A DNA stretch of 64,000 nt from Saccharina japonica (Eukaryota > Sar > Phaeophyceae > Laminariales > Laminariaceae). The notes below the pieces were generated by a model. It had not been told where the DNA came from and ran no database searches. It saw only the letters and a list, made by a program, of their open reading frames with translations. The position numbers and the translations under genes are program-made. The stretch covers positions 160,245 through 224,244 of the forward strand of contig MEHQ01002267.1 of NCBI GenBank assembly GCA_008828725.1. Reading direction: 5' to 3'. Below are positions 22,031 through 34,899 of the stretch, piece after piece (within the stretch, counting starts at the first letter, position 1; the number at the start of each line of letters is the position of its first letter).

Positions 22031-25000
22031 CTTGACGTTACTCCTGATTATGGGACCCTGCCGTTGGGTCGGCTGCGGTTCGCATCACACGCCTATTAAT
22101 ATACCAGGTAGCTCTGACGGCAAAGTGCGCCATTAGAGCGAATTCGACTTTTTACAGGCCCGAGTTGAAAGAGGTTGGGGAATATTTATCAGTCTTGACG
22201 TTACTCCTGATTATGGGACCCTGCCGTTGGGTCGGCTGCGGTTCGCATCACACGCCTATTAATATACCAGGTAGCTCTGACGGCAAAGTGCGCCATTAGA
22301 GCGAATTCGACTTTTTACAGGCCCGAGTTGAAAGAGGTTGGGGAATATTTATCAGTCTTGACGTTACTCCTGATTATGGGACCCTGCCGTTGGGTCGGCT
22401 GCGGTTCGCATCACACGCCTATTAATATACCAGGTAGCTCTGACGGCAAAGTGCGCCATTAGAGCGAATTCGACTTTTTACAGGCCCGAGTTGAAAGAGG
22501 TTGGGGAATATTTATCAGTCTTGACGTTACTCCTGATTATGGGACCCTGCCGTTGGGTCGGCTGCGGTTCGCATCACACGCCTATTAATATACCAGGTAG
22601 CTCTGACGGCAAAGTGCGCCATTAGAGCGAATTCGACTTTTTACAGGCCCGAGTTGAAAGAGGTTGGGGAATATTTATCAGTCTTGACGTTACTCCTGAT
22701 TATGGGACCCTGCCGTTGGGTCGGCTGCGGTTCGCATCACACGCCTATTAATATACCAGGTAGCTCTGACGGCAAAGTGCGCCATTAGAGCGAATTCGAC
22801 TTTTTACAGGCCCGAGTTGAAAGAGGTTGGGGAATATTTATCAGTCTTGACGTTACTCCTGATTATGGGACCCTGCCGTTGGGTCGGCTGCGGTTCGCAT
22901 CACACGCCTATTAATATACCAGGTAGCTCTGACGGCAAAGTGCGCCATTAGAGCGAATTCGACTTTTTACAGGCCCGAGTTGAAAGAGGTTGGGGAATAT
23001 TTATCAGTCTTGACGTTACTCCTGATTATGGGACCCTGCCGTTGGGTCGGCTGCGGTTCGCATCACACGCCTATTAATATACCAGGTAGCTCTGACGGCA
23101 AAGTGCGCCATTAGAGCGAATTCGACTTTTTACAGGCCCGAGTTGAAAGAGGTTGGGGAATATTTATCAGTCTTGACGTTACTCCTGATTATGGGACCCT
23201 GCCGTTGGGTCGGCTGCGGTTCGCATCACACGCCTATTAATATACCAGGTAGCTCTGACGGCAAAGTGCGCCATTAGAGCGAATTCGACTTTTTACAGGC
23301 CCGAGTTGAAAGAGGTTGGGGAATATTTATCAGTCTTGACGTTACTCCTGATTATGGGACCCTGCCGTTGGGTCGGCTGCGGTTCGCATCACACGCCTAT
23401 TAATATACCAGGTAGCTCTGACGGCAAAGTGCGCCATTAGAGCGAATTCGACTTTTTACAGGCCCGAGTTGAAAGAGGTTGGGGAATATTTATCAGTCTT
23501 GACGTTACTCCTGATTATGGGACCCTGCCGTTGGGTCGGCTGCGGTTCGCATCACACGCCTATTAATATACCAGGTAGCTCTGACGGCAAAGTGCGCCAT
23601 TAGAGCGAATTCGACTTTTTACAGGCCCGAGTTGAAAGAGGTTGGGGAATATTTATCAGTCTTGACGTTACTCCTGATTATGGGACCCTGCCGTTGGGTC
23701 GGCTGCGGTTCGCATCACACGCCTATTAATATACCAGGTAGCTCTGACGGCAAAGTGCGCCATTAGAGCGAATTCGACTTTTTACAGGCCCGAGTTGAAA
23801 GAGGTTGGGGAATATTTATCAGTCTTGACGTTACTCCTGATTATGGGACCCTGCCGTTGGGTCGGCTGCGGTTCGCATCACACGCCTATTAATATACCAG
23901 GTAGCTCTGACGGCAAAGTGCGCCATTAGAGCGAATTCGACTTTTTACAGGCCCGAGTTGAAAGAGGTTGGGGAATATTTATCAGTCTTGACGTTACTCC
24001 TGATTATGGGACCCTGCCGTTGGGTCGGCTGCGGTTCGCATCACACGCCTATTAATATACCAGGTAGCTCTGACGGCAAAGTGCGCCATTAGAGCGAATT
24101 CGACTTTTTACAGGCCCGAGTTGAAAGAGGTTGGGGAATATTTATCAGTCTTGACGTTACTCCTGATTATGGGACCCTGCCGTTGGGTCGGCTGCGGTTC
24201 GCATCACACGCCTATTAATATACCAGGTAGCTCTGACGGCAAAGTGCGCCATTAGAGCGAATTCGACTTTTTACAGGCCCGAGTTGAAAGAGGTTGGGGA
24301 ATATTTATCAGTCTTGACGTTACTCCTGATTATGGGACCCTGCCGTTGGGTCGGCTGCGGTTCGCATCACACGCCTATTAATATACCAGGTAGCTCTGAC
24401 GGCAAAGTGCGCCATTAGAGCGAATTCGACTTTTTACAGGCCCGAGTTGAAAGAGGTTGGGGAATATTTATCAGTCTTGACGTTACTCCTGATTATGGGA
24501 CCCTGCCGTTGGGTCGGCTGCGGTTCGCATCACACGCCTATTAATATACCAGGTAGCTCTGACGGCAAAGTGCGCCATTAGAGCGAATTCGACTTTTTAC
24601 AGGCCCGAGTTGAAAGAGGTTGGGGAATATTTATCAGTCTTGACGTTACTCCTGATTATGGGACCCTGCCGTTGGGTCGGCTGCGGTTCGCATCACACGC
24701 CTATTAATATACCAGGTAGCTCTGACGGCAAAGTGCGCCATTAGAGCGAATTCGACTTTTTACAGGCCCGAGTTGAAAGAGGTTGGGGAATATTTATCAG
24801 TCTTGACGTTACTCCTGATTATGGGACCCTGCCGTTGGGTCGGCTGCGGTTCGCATCACACGCCTATTAATATACCAGGTAGCTCTGACGGCAAAGTGCG
24901 CCATTAGAGCGAATTCGACTTTTTACAGGCCCGAGTTGAAAGAGGTTGGGGAATATTTATCAGTCTTGACGTTACTCCTGATTATGGGACCCTGCCGTTG

Positions 25001-28000
25001 GGTCGGCTGCGGTTCGCATCACACGCCTATTAATATACCAGGTAGCTCTGACGGCAAAGTGCGCCATTAGAGCGAATTCGACTTTTTACAGGCCCGAGTT
25101 GAAAGAGGTTGGGGAATATTTATCAGTCTTGACGTTACTCCTGATTATGGGACCCTGCCGTTGGGTCGGCTGCGGTTCGCATCACACGCCTATTAATATA
25201 CCAGGTAGCTCTGACGGCAAAGTGCGCCATTAGAGCGAATTCGACTTTTTACAGGCCCGAGTTGAAAGAGGTTGGGGAATATTTATCAGTCTTGACGTTA
25301 CTCCTGATTATGGGACCCTGCCGTTGGGTCGGCTGCGGTTCGCATCACACGCCTATTAATATACCAGGTAGCTCTGACGGCAAAGTGCGCCATTAGAGCG
25401 AATTCGACTTTTTACAGGCCCGAGTTGAAAGAGGTTGGGGAATATTTATCAGTCTTGACGTTACTCCTGATTATGGGACCCTGCCGTTGGGTCGGCTGCG
25501 GTTCGCATCACACGCCTATTAATATACCAGGTAGCTCTGACGGCAAAGTGCGCCATTAGAGCGAATTCGACTTTTTACAGGCCCGAGTTGAAAGAGGTTG
25601 GGGAATATTTATCAGTCTTGACGTTACTCCTGATTATGGGACCCTGCCGTTGGGTCGGCTGCGGTTCGCATCACACGCCTATTAATATACCAGGTAGCTC
25701 TGACGGCAAAGTGCGCCATTAGAGCGAATTCGACTTTTTACAGGCCCGAGTTGAAAGAGGTTGGGGAATATTTATCAGTCTTGACGTTACTCCTGATTAT
25801 GGGACCCTGCCGTTGGGTCGGCTGCGGTTCGCATCACACGCCTATTAATATACCAGGTAGCTCTGACGGCAAAGTGCGCCATTAGAGCGAATTCGACTTT
25901 TTACAGGCCCGAGTTGAAAGAGGTTGGGGAATATTTATCAGTCTTGACGTTACTCCTGATTATGGGACCCTGCCGTTGGGTCGGCTGCGGTTCGCATCAC
26001 ACGCCTATTAATATACCAGGTAGCTCTGACGGCAAAGTGCGCCATTAGAGCGAATTCGACTTTTTACAGGCCCGAGTTGAAAGAGGTTGGGGAATATTTA
26101 TCAGTCTTGACGTTACTCCTGATTATGGGACCCTGCCGTTGGGTCGGCTGCGGTTCGCATCACACGCCTATTAATATACCAGGTAGCTCTGACGGCAAAG
26201 TGCGCCATTAGAGCGAATTCGACTTTTTACAGGCCCGAGTTGAAAGAGGTTGGGGAATATTTATCAGTCTTGACGTTACTCCTGATTATGGGACCCTGCC
26301 GTTGGGTCGGCTGCGGTTCGCATCACACGCCTATTAATATACCAGGTAGCTCTGACGGCAAAGTGCGCCATTAGAGCGAATTCGACTTTTTACAGGCCCG
26401 AGTTGAAAGAGGTTGGGGAATATTTATCAGTCTTGACGTTACTCCTGATTATGGGACCCTGCCGTTGGGTCGGCTGCGGTTCGCATCACACGCCTATTAA
26501 TATACCAGGTAGCTCTGACGGCAAAGTGCGCCATTAGAGCGAATTCGACTTTTTACAGGCCCGAGTTGAAAGAGGTTGGGGAATATTTATCAGTCTTGAC
26601 GTTACTCCTGATTATGGGACCCTGCCGTTGGGTCGGCTGCGGTTCGCATCACACGCCTATTAATATACCAGGTAGCTCTGACGGCAAAGTGCGCCATTAG
26701 AGCGAATTCGACTTTTTACAGGCCCGAGTTGAAAGAGGTTGGGGAATATTTATCAGTCTTGACGTTACTCCTGATTATGGGACCCTGCCGTTGGGTCGGC
26801 TGCGGTTCGCATCACACGCCTATTAATATACCAGGTAGCTCTGACGGCAAAGTGCGCCATTAGAGCGAATTCGACTTTTTACAGGCCCGAGTTGAAAGAG
26901 GTTGGGGAATATTTATCAGTCTTGACGTTACTCCTGATTATGGGACCCTGCCGTTGGGTCGGCTGCGGTTCGCATCACACGCCTATTAATATACCAGGTA
27001 GCTCTGACGGCAAAGTGCGCCATTAGAGCGAATTCGACTTTTTACAGGCCCGAGTTGAAAGAGGTTGGGGAATATTTATCAGTCTTGACGTTACTCCTGA
27101 TTATGGGACCCTGCCGTTGGGTCGGCTGCGGTTCGCATCACACGCCTATTAATATACCAGGTAGCTCTGACGGCAAAGTGCGCCATTAGAGCGAATTCGA
27201 CTTTTTACAGGCCCGAGTTGAAAGAGGTTGGGGAATATTTATCAGTCTTGACGTTACTCCTGATTATGGGACCCTGCCGTTGGGTCGGCTGCGGTTCGCA
27301 TCACACGCCTATTAATATACCAGGTAGCTCTGACGGCAAAGTGCGCCATTAGAGCGAATTCGACTTTTTACAGGCCCGAGTTGAAAGAGGTTGGGGAATA
27401 TTTATCAGTCTTGACGTTACTCCTGATTATGGGACCCTGCCGTTGGGTCGGCTGCGGTTCGCATCACACGCCTATTAATATACCAGGTAGCTCTGACGGC
27501 AAAGTGCGCCATTAGAGCGAATTCGACTTTTTACAGGCCCGAGTTGAAAGAGGTTGGGGAATATTTATCAGTCTTGACGTTACTCCTGATTATGGGACCC
27601 TGCCGTTGGGTCGGCTGCGGTTCGCATCACACGCCTATTAATATACCAGGTAGCTCTGACGGCAAAGTGCGCCATTAGAGCGAATTCGACTTTTTACAGG
27701 CCCGAGTTGAAAGAGGTTGGGGAATATTTATCAGTCTTGACGTTACTCCTGATTATGGGACCCTGCCGTTGGGTCGGCTGCGGTTCGCATCACACGCCTA
27801 TTAATATACCAGGTAGCTCTGACGGCAAAGTGCGCCATTAGAGCGAATTCGACTTTTTACAGGCCCGAGTTGAAAGAGGTTGGGGAATATTTATCAGTCT
27901 TGACGTTACTCCTGATTATGGGACCCTGCCGTTGGGTCGGCTGCGGTTCGCATCACACGCCTATTAATATACCAGGTAGCTCTGACGGCAAAGTGCGCCA

Positions 28001-29265
28001 TTAGAGCGAATTCGACTTTTTACAGGCCCGAGTTGAAAGAGGTTGGGGAATATTTATCAGTCTTGACGTTACTCCTGATTATGGGACCCTGCCGTTGGGT
28101 CGGCTGCGGTTCGCATCACACGCCTATTAATATACCAGGTAGCTCTGACGGCAAAGTGCGCCATTAGAGCGAATTCGACTTTTTACAGGCCCGAGTTGAA
28201 AGAGGTTGGGGAATATTTATCAGTCTTGACGTTACTCCTGATTATGGGACCCTGCCGTTGGGTCGGCTGCGGTTCGCATCACACGCCTATTAATATACCA
28301 GGTAGCTCTGACGGCAAAGTGCGCCATTAGAGCGAATTCGACTTTTTACAGGCCCGAGTTGAAAGAGGTTGGGGAATATTTATCAGTCTTGACGTTACTC
28401 CTGATTATGGGACCCTGCCGTTGGGTCGGCTGCGGTTCGCATCACACGCCTATTAATATACCAGGTAGCTCTGACGGCAAAGTGCGCCATTAGAGCGAAT
28501 TCGACTTTTTACAGGCCCGAGTTGAAAGAGGTTGGGGAATATTTATCAGTCTTGACGTTACTCCTGATTATGGGACCCTGCCGTTGGGTCGGCTGCGGTT
28601 CGCATCACACGCCTATTAATATACCAGGTAGCTCTGACGGCAAAGTGCGCCATTAGAGCGAATTCGACTTTTTACAGGCCCGAGTTGAAAGAGGTTGGGG
28701 AATATTTATCAGTCTTGACGTTACTCCTGATTATGGGACCCTGCCGTTGGGTCGGCTGCGGTTCGCATCACACGCCTATTAATATACCAGGTAGCTCTGA
28801 CGGCAAAGTGCGCCATTAGAGCGAATTCGACTTTTTACAGGCCCGAGTTGAAAGAGGTTGGGGAATATTTATCAGTCTTGACGTTACTCCTGATTATGGG
28901 ACCCTGCCGTTGGGTCGGCTGCGGTTCGCATCACACGCCTATTAATATACCAGGTAGCTCTGACGGCAAAGTGCGCCATTAGAGCGAATTCGACTTTTTA
29001 CAGGCCCGAGTTGAAAGAGGTTGGGGAATATTTATCAGTCTTGACGTTACTCCTGATTATGGGACCCTGCCGTTGGGTCGGCTGCGGTTCGCATCACACG
29101 CCTATTAATATACCAGGTAGCTCTGACGGCAAAGTGCGCCATTAGAGCGAATTCGACTTTTTACAGGCCCGAGTTGAAAGAGGTTGGGGAATATTTATCA
29201 GTCTTGACGTTACTCCTGATTATGGGACCCTGCCGTTGGGTCGGCTGCGGTTCGCATCACACGCC
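22031..29265. repeat. 163-bp satellite array, 44.4 copies
   Basis: A head-to-tail array of a 163-bp unit starting CTTGACGTTACTCCTGATTA. Unit starts step by exactly 163 bp (22031, 22194, 22357 ... 29203), and the final copy is cut at 63 bp. Copies look identical throughout. Each unit contains one GAATTC site and one TACCAGGTA. 163 is not a multiple of 3 and the unit contains stops, so no long frame exists. The length is close to a chromatosome, as in many centromeric or heterochromatic satellites. It has no spacers and is not a CRISPR array. Confidence 0.97.
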
Positions 29266-29330
29266 GGGGCGCGGGCCGGGGTAGCCCCGACCCGCTCCCC
29301 GCCGCCCCGACTATAATAGAAGAGTGTGAA
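29266..29330. repeat. GC-rich end block of R4
   Basis: GGGGCGCGGGCCGGGGTAGCCCC... followed by CGACTATAATAGAAGAGTGTG matches the terminal block of R4 copies at 31590-31640 and 31905-31970. The satellite therefore ends directly against an R4-type sequence. Confidence 0.6.
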
Positions 29331-31270
29331 TAGAAAATTATAATGAGGAGATATTGATGCTGAGAAGGGCGCAGCCCTTCGAAGCATCAATAGATGCTCT
29401 TCCTAATGGATTGGGTACGTGCCCGTGGGGGTGTACCCCCCTGGTCGCGAACGGACACAAACGGACAAAAAACAGTTCTGAAAGCTGCCGCAGCGTGGCT
29501 TTATTTAAAGAATCCTTAATATTGAGGTTTGTCCGTCCCTCGCACGTCCCTCGCACGTCCCTCGCACGTCCCTCGCACTTCGTCTGCACTTCGCACTTCG
29601 TTCGCTTTGCTTTTGTTTGGCGCGCGACGCGTACACTCAACCGATTCAGACACGCTCGGGACTGATAGAGGCCCGCTATTTGTGCCGACCGTCCTGTGCT
29701 GCTCGTGTCGAAAGCCGTGCCGAGATCGGAGAGCTAGGCGGTATTGACTGTCATAATTGGTTACCACAGTGACAATTGTCACTGAGATTTTTTATTTAAC
29801 CCTGCGCTCAAGCTCTCAAGCAAAGATGTCGGGAGACATGTCAAGCAAGGCAAAACATGCGCTGTCAAGGGTGTAGGGTGGAGTGTTCCACACTAAAAAC
29901 TAGTTGTTTGGTGACAGTCACGGCATGTCAAGGCTGTCAAGGGTTGAAAGTGAAGAACACACACACAGATTTGTACATCGTAGCTGCAACAGGCAGCTTC
30001 CGACAGACTGCAACCACAGCACCACCACCACCACCACCACCACCCACCACCACACGACCCCCAGCCACCACCACCAGCCAAGCAGCAGGGGCACCTGAAG
30101 CTTGTGGCTCAGTGCTTACGTGGTGGCTTATGGTGGTTAGAGTGGTGGCAACGCAGGTGGTGTAGAGCATGGGATGTGATGGTTGCTTGTCTATATGCAC
30201 TCCTCTCTCGAGGAAGAACGAGGGTATTATATCATACCGGTACATATATTAGCCAGCATCCAAGGTACCAGCACCAGCAATCAACAATGGAAAAAAGACA
30301 CGTAGTAGCACCAGCGAAACAGACACCCCACAAACCACCACAAACACCAGCAAACACTAGCGAGCAACAGGACACCCAGACGCTTTGTTGTCGTGGTGAC
30401 TAGTGGCCGTGTGCAGGTTTGGCTGAGCCTCGATACCTGGTAGGTGATGATACATCCGTACACCAGACCAGCGCTTGCCATATATTCCTGGTACAGCAGC
30501 AGCAGCATTNTTTCTTTTTTTCTATCCGATTCAGGTCCGATTTGTTATGAACTGCCAACGTACCGGGTGCGAGAACACTACGAGTACGACACGAGCAAAA
30601 CCAGAAAATGAAACAAAACGACAATAAAAACAAAAATTATGAAATGATGCAGAATACAAAACTCGTGCTTATTATTTGTGCCGAGTACACTGATGCCCTT
30701 TTTTCGCATTTTCGGTAATATCATATTATTCCAATATGTGACCTGCCCAGTACACAGAGTAGTATTCATAGTACACATATACATGATAATTTGTTTCATT
30801 TTTATACGATAACTTGATCTTGGAACCATTGTACCATTTTTCTTTTTATTATTATACCTGCACCTACGTACGTATTTGACCTGCCCAGTACACAGCATTG
30901 TAGTAGTACACATACATACATGATGCCCTGCCAGTTTTCGTCGTTTCCATATAATAATGCACCAACACACACAGCCCAGCGATCCACTTAATAACCACTG
31001 TACAAGGTTGTTGCGCTGACACGCATCGCTTAACAAGAAATGTTGGTGGGTGGTGTTGGCGATGGTGGGACTACCAGCCCAGGGACGAACCAACCCACCC
31101 AGTAACTCTCTCACCCACCACGCACACCCATCAACTACTTGCCGGTCACTAAAAAAATGGTTTCTGTGCTGACACAAATCGCTTAAAAAAAAACGATCCA
31201 ATCAATCACGATTGATTATTGTAGGAACACAGCAAAAAGAGAAGAACCGCCAACGCAGTAGCTTAATGCA
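29331..31270. other. No gene supported; hairpin, minisatellite, duplications
   Basis: 29353-29391 is a hairpin (ATTGATGCT...AAGGGC-GCA-GCCCTT...AGCATCAAT). 29532-29577 holds four copies of GTCCCTCGCAC-like 11-mers. 30013-30060 is a CCA tract. GTCAAGG/CTTGACA motifs and AAAGATGTCGGGAGACA (29823, repeated at 36933) mark an unnamed repeat. 30720-30990 and 30990-31200 contain two diverged duplications (ACCTGCCCAGTACACAG; GCTGACAC..ATCGCTTAA). A 207-codon minus frame crosses these duplications and is not credible as a gene. N at 30510. Confidence 0.4.
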
Positions 31271-31299
31271 GTTAGGAGTTTGACCACTTGAAGGCGTCT

Positions 31300-33480
31300 G
31301 TCACGCTCCTCATTCCACCGTTCTTGTAAGTACTCGCAGTGCATCCAGCTAGTATACTCGCGAGTATACCTGGAGTTCGAAATATAAAACGAGTGAGTAC
31401 TCGCGAGTATATATGGAGTAACAATAAATGACTGGGTACTTGCGAGTCACCACAGAGCACCAAAAAAGCTGATTTGACTGAGCACTCGGGAGTTAGTTAT
31501 CGGTATACATATTCCTCTATATTATTTAATCCTGCGACCGAAGGGTAACATGTTTTTTTACTCGCACACGGGGTTCGCCGGCTGTGTCGCCTCCCCCCGC
31601 CCCCCGCCGCCCCGACTATAATATAATAGAAGAGTGTGTATAATAGTGATAAGTTCTCTCGTAGGGAATCCAGCTATAGCATACTCACGAGTATACCTGG
31701 AGTACGAAATAAAAAATTAGGATTCGCGCGTATATGGATAAACAAGGAACGACTGGTACTCGCGAGTTACCAGAGCACCAAAAAAGCTGAAATGACGCAA
31801 CACTCTCGGGAGTTAGTTACCGGTATATATTCCTCCATTTGTTTTTATGCTGCGGCCGAAGAGTGACACGTTTTTTTACTCGCACACGGGGTTTGCCGGC
31901 TGGACGGGGGGCGGGTCGGGGCTACGCCCCAACCCGCTCCCCTTCGCCCCGACTATAATAGAAGAGTGTGTATAGTGATAGGTACTCTCGTAGAGCTTCC
32001 CGCTATATAGTATACTCGCGAGTATACCAGGAGGACGAAATACAAAATGAGTGAGTACCCGCGAGTATATGGAGTGACAAGAAACGACTGGGTACTTGCG
32101 AGTCATCAGAGCACCAAAAAAGCTGAAATGACTGAGCACTCGGGAGTTAGTTACAAGTATATATTCCTTCTTCTTTTTTTCATCTTGCGACCGAAAGATG
32201 ATATTTATTTCACTCGCGCACGGGGTTTGCCGGCTGGGCGGGGCGGGAGTTAGTTTCCGGTATATACTCGTATTCCTCCATTTTTTTTAACTTGCGACCA
32301 GAGGATTACATATGGTTTGTGAGTCGCACACGGGGCTTGCCGGCCTGGGCGGGCGCGGTCGGCGCGTAGCCCCGACCCGCCCCCTGCCGCCCCGACTATT
32401 ATAAAGATAGTTACAAGGTTTCCCCCGGGACGTGCGTAGGGCGGGTCGGGGCTAACGCCCCGACCCGCGCCCCGCCCGCTGCAAGCCCCGTGTGCGACTC
32501 ACAAACCATATGTAATCCTCTGGTCGCAAGTTAAAAAAAATGGAGGAATACGAGTATATACCGGAAACTAACTCCCGCCCCGCCCAGCCGGCAAACCCCG
32601 TGCGCGAGTGAAATAAATATCATCTTTCGGTCGCAAGATGAAAAAAAGAAGAAGGAATATATACTTGTAACTAACTCCCGAGTGCTCAGTCATTTCAGCT
32701 TTTTTGGTGCTCTGATGACTCGCAAGTACCCAGTCGTTTCTTGTCACTCCATATACTCGCGGGTACTCACTCATTTTGTATTTCGTCCTCCTGGTATACT
32801 CGCGAGTATACTATATAGCGGGAAGCTCTACGAGAGTACCTATCACTATACACACTCTTCTATTATAGTCGGGNGCCCCCAGCCGGTAAACCCCGTGTGC
32901 GAGTCAAAGAAAACATGTAATTCATCCTTCGGTCGCAAGTTTAAAGTAATGTAGGAATATACACCGGTAACTAACTCCCGAGTGCGCAGTCACTTTCAGC
33001 TTTTTAGGTACTCTGGTGACTCGCGAATGTACCCAGTCATTTCTTGTTACACCATATACTCTCGAGTATACTCACTCATTAAATATGTTGTACTCTAGGT
33101 ATACTCGCGAGTATACTCAGCCCTTTTAAAAAACAAATAGCGCAGGTCGTACCCGCGAGCACTCTGTCATTTCTTCAGCGTTTGGTACTTTTCAGTATTC
33201 TCGCGTGTACTGATCCACTTGTTATTTTGGTACTCCAGGTGCATACTCGAGAGTACTCAGTCATCTCATCTTTTTTTTTACCGCAGGTGCCCGCGAGTAC
33301 TACTCGCATTCCTCTAGCGTTTGGTACACCCCGGTCCGGTTATTCGCGAGTCAGTTATTTCAGCGTCTTGTTGGTATACTTCAGGAGGTACTCGCGAGGA
33401 ATCAGTAATATCTGTTTTTTGGTTGTACTCCAGGTACACGCGAGTACTCAAGTCATTTCTTTTCGTATCAAATATTACTC
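31300..33480. repeat. R4 repeat cluster
   Basis: Several R4 copies: minus-oriented at about 31300-31640, 31650-31960, 31970-32270 and 32280-32400, and plus-oriented at about 32430-32872, 32875-33120 and diverged copies to 33480. Each carries spaced ACTCGCGAGTA palindromes, GGTCGCAAG and a GC-rich CCCGACCCG/CGGGTCGGG end block. Non-coding; short frames repeat identically between the copies. Confidence 0.8.
31949..32872. repeat. Large near-perfect palindrome
   Basis: 31949 to about 32355 and about 32466-32872 are reverse complements with no difference noticed, centred near 32411. The central 110 bp are GC-rich, imperfectly paired R4 end blocks. The right arm ends at the N at 32874, so the outer boundary is an assembly join. 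Confidence 0.75.
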
Positions 33481-33710
33481 CAGGGACTTCCCTAAAATAC
33501 GCCACTGGGACCGGCGTGCAGTCTGCTCTGCACGCGGTTTGTAGATGGCCGGTCGACCCGTCCCTGGCCTCTAAGGCCTCCCACTTTGAGGCCGTGTCTT
33601 AACCCATTCAGAACTGAAAAACTTATCCCACATTAATTCCAAGTAGTTTGTCCCCAAAAACGGGGGACCAGTTCTTAAGGGGTTAACTCCATTCGACAGC
33701 TTGGAATGGC

Positions 33711-34474
33711 TGGAACGGAACGAGATTATTCGCGGTCGTTCGTTCGATTCCATGCTGTTTTTGCGGTTTGTGTACGATCGAATTTTTAGGCACTCGATCC
33801 TGGAACAGGCCGCAACATATAGTAACCCATGAATTTTGCCTCGGGACTGCTGTGCAGCTGGACTCTAGGACAGTGGTACCGTCACGTAGGCAGCGAGTGC
33901 TCCTGGTACAGAGAATAGCTTCACACGCAAATAGAGCGCCTGACATGCCTCAGACCAAGCAGTGCTAGCCGTCCAAGTGGCACCCTCAGGACAAATGTAG
34001 AAGTTATGATATCGCCGTCGCGGCTCGACGAGGTATCCTGGGTCCTTCTGTGAACATCGGTCCAGCGTTTTTGCTAGATATCTATCGGACCAGTCTCGTT
34101 CGCCACCCAATTTTTTCCCTCGTGAGCCTCCTGTACAGGCCATGGCCGTATCGCGTGGATCCTACCGCAGGCGAGACCTGTGGCGTCTGCACGTGCTCCC
34201 ATGTCATCTCATTTTGCCCCATACCCTGGTGGCCCTCCCAGCAAATGTCGCAACCAGTTGCAACACTTCCAGCACCAACCAACTGCCGTAAATCTCGTTC
34301 CAAGTGGGCCGTTCGGTCCTGCTGAACAAGAATTTACTGTTTTGACAGATTCGCTTTCTCTTTACAAATTTACGGACGGGTTGGGAACGCTTGGAATCTG
34401 TTCGCATGACTTTTTCTCAATATCCAATCAGCACCACTTTTTCTGGCAAATAATTTTACGTTCGTTCCGTTCCA
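33711..34474 (-). mobile_element. Possible TIR element with decayed coding remnants
   Basis: The ends are inverted: TGGAACGGAACGA at 33711 and TCGTTCCGTTCCA ending at 34474, with further weak pairing inward. On the minus strand two overlapping frames look protein-like. 34303-34082 includes CDICWEGHQGMGQNEMTWEH, with a zinc-finger-like Cys/His spacing. 34143-33865 includes PGYLVEPRRRYHNFYICPEG. A frameshift or stop separates them. This would fit a degraded transposase or other element protein, but no family motif is certain and no target duplication was seen. Confidence 0.33.
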
Positions 34475-34484
34475 ATAGTCGGTC

Positions 34485-34839
34485 GCCCCGATGGTCTAGA
34501 GGTAACCTCGAACGCTTCTGAACGTTGATGTCTGGAGTTCGAATCTCACGTGGGTCGGACTTTTGAGTTTATTTGCAAAAATAAATAAAAAACGGAATCA
34601 ACTGCTGAGAGCGCCAATTAATAGTAGCGTGGGTAGGCACAATTCGATGCGAGTCGACGAGGGAAGGAAAGGCTGAAGTCTTCTCGCGATAAAAATGCAA
34701 GGCAAGAACCGTAGTGGAGGAGGAGGGAGAGGAGCCTACTTTGTGACCCCGGATCTGAGTTACGACTAGGGAGGAGAGAGAAAGGAAGGGCGAAGATAAT
34801 AAATGGGATGGACAAAAAAAAAAAAAAAAAAAAAAAAAA
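34485..34839 (+). mobile_element. SINE-like retroposon with tRNA head and poly(A) tail
   Basis: 34485-34557 resembles a tRNA: TGGTCTAGAGG at the box A position (34492) and GAGTTCGAATCTC at the box B position, with the exact 46-nt spacing of tRNAs and an anticodon-loop-like TTCTGAA. Stems are too mismatched for a working tRNA. A body of about 255 bp follows, then 26 uninterrupted A at 34814-34839. Head, body and A-tail are the standard SINE layout. A TTTT soon after the head could weaken Pol III read-through, and no target duplication is obvious. Confidence 0.5.
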
Positions 34840-34899
34840 TGCCCGCGAAGTGAAGTTAAGACACGCCCTGACACCGCCTCCTCACCGCTTCCTTCTATT

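Noticed and set aside
22031..29265. CRISPR-like array
   Set aside because: Head-to-tail repeats with no spacers, 163-bp unit, eukaryotic context.
30578..31201. 207-codon minus-strand frame
   Set aside because: Composed of two diverged DNA duplications and AT-rich sequence; composition is not protein-like.
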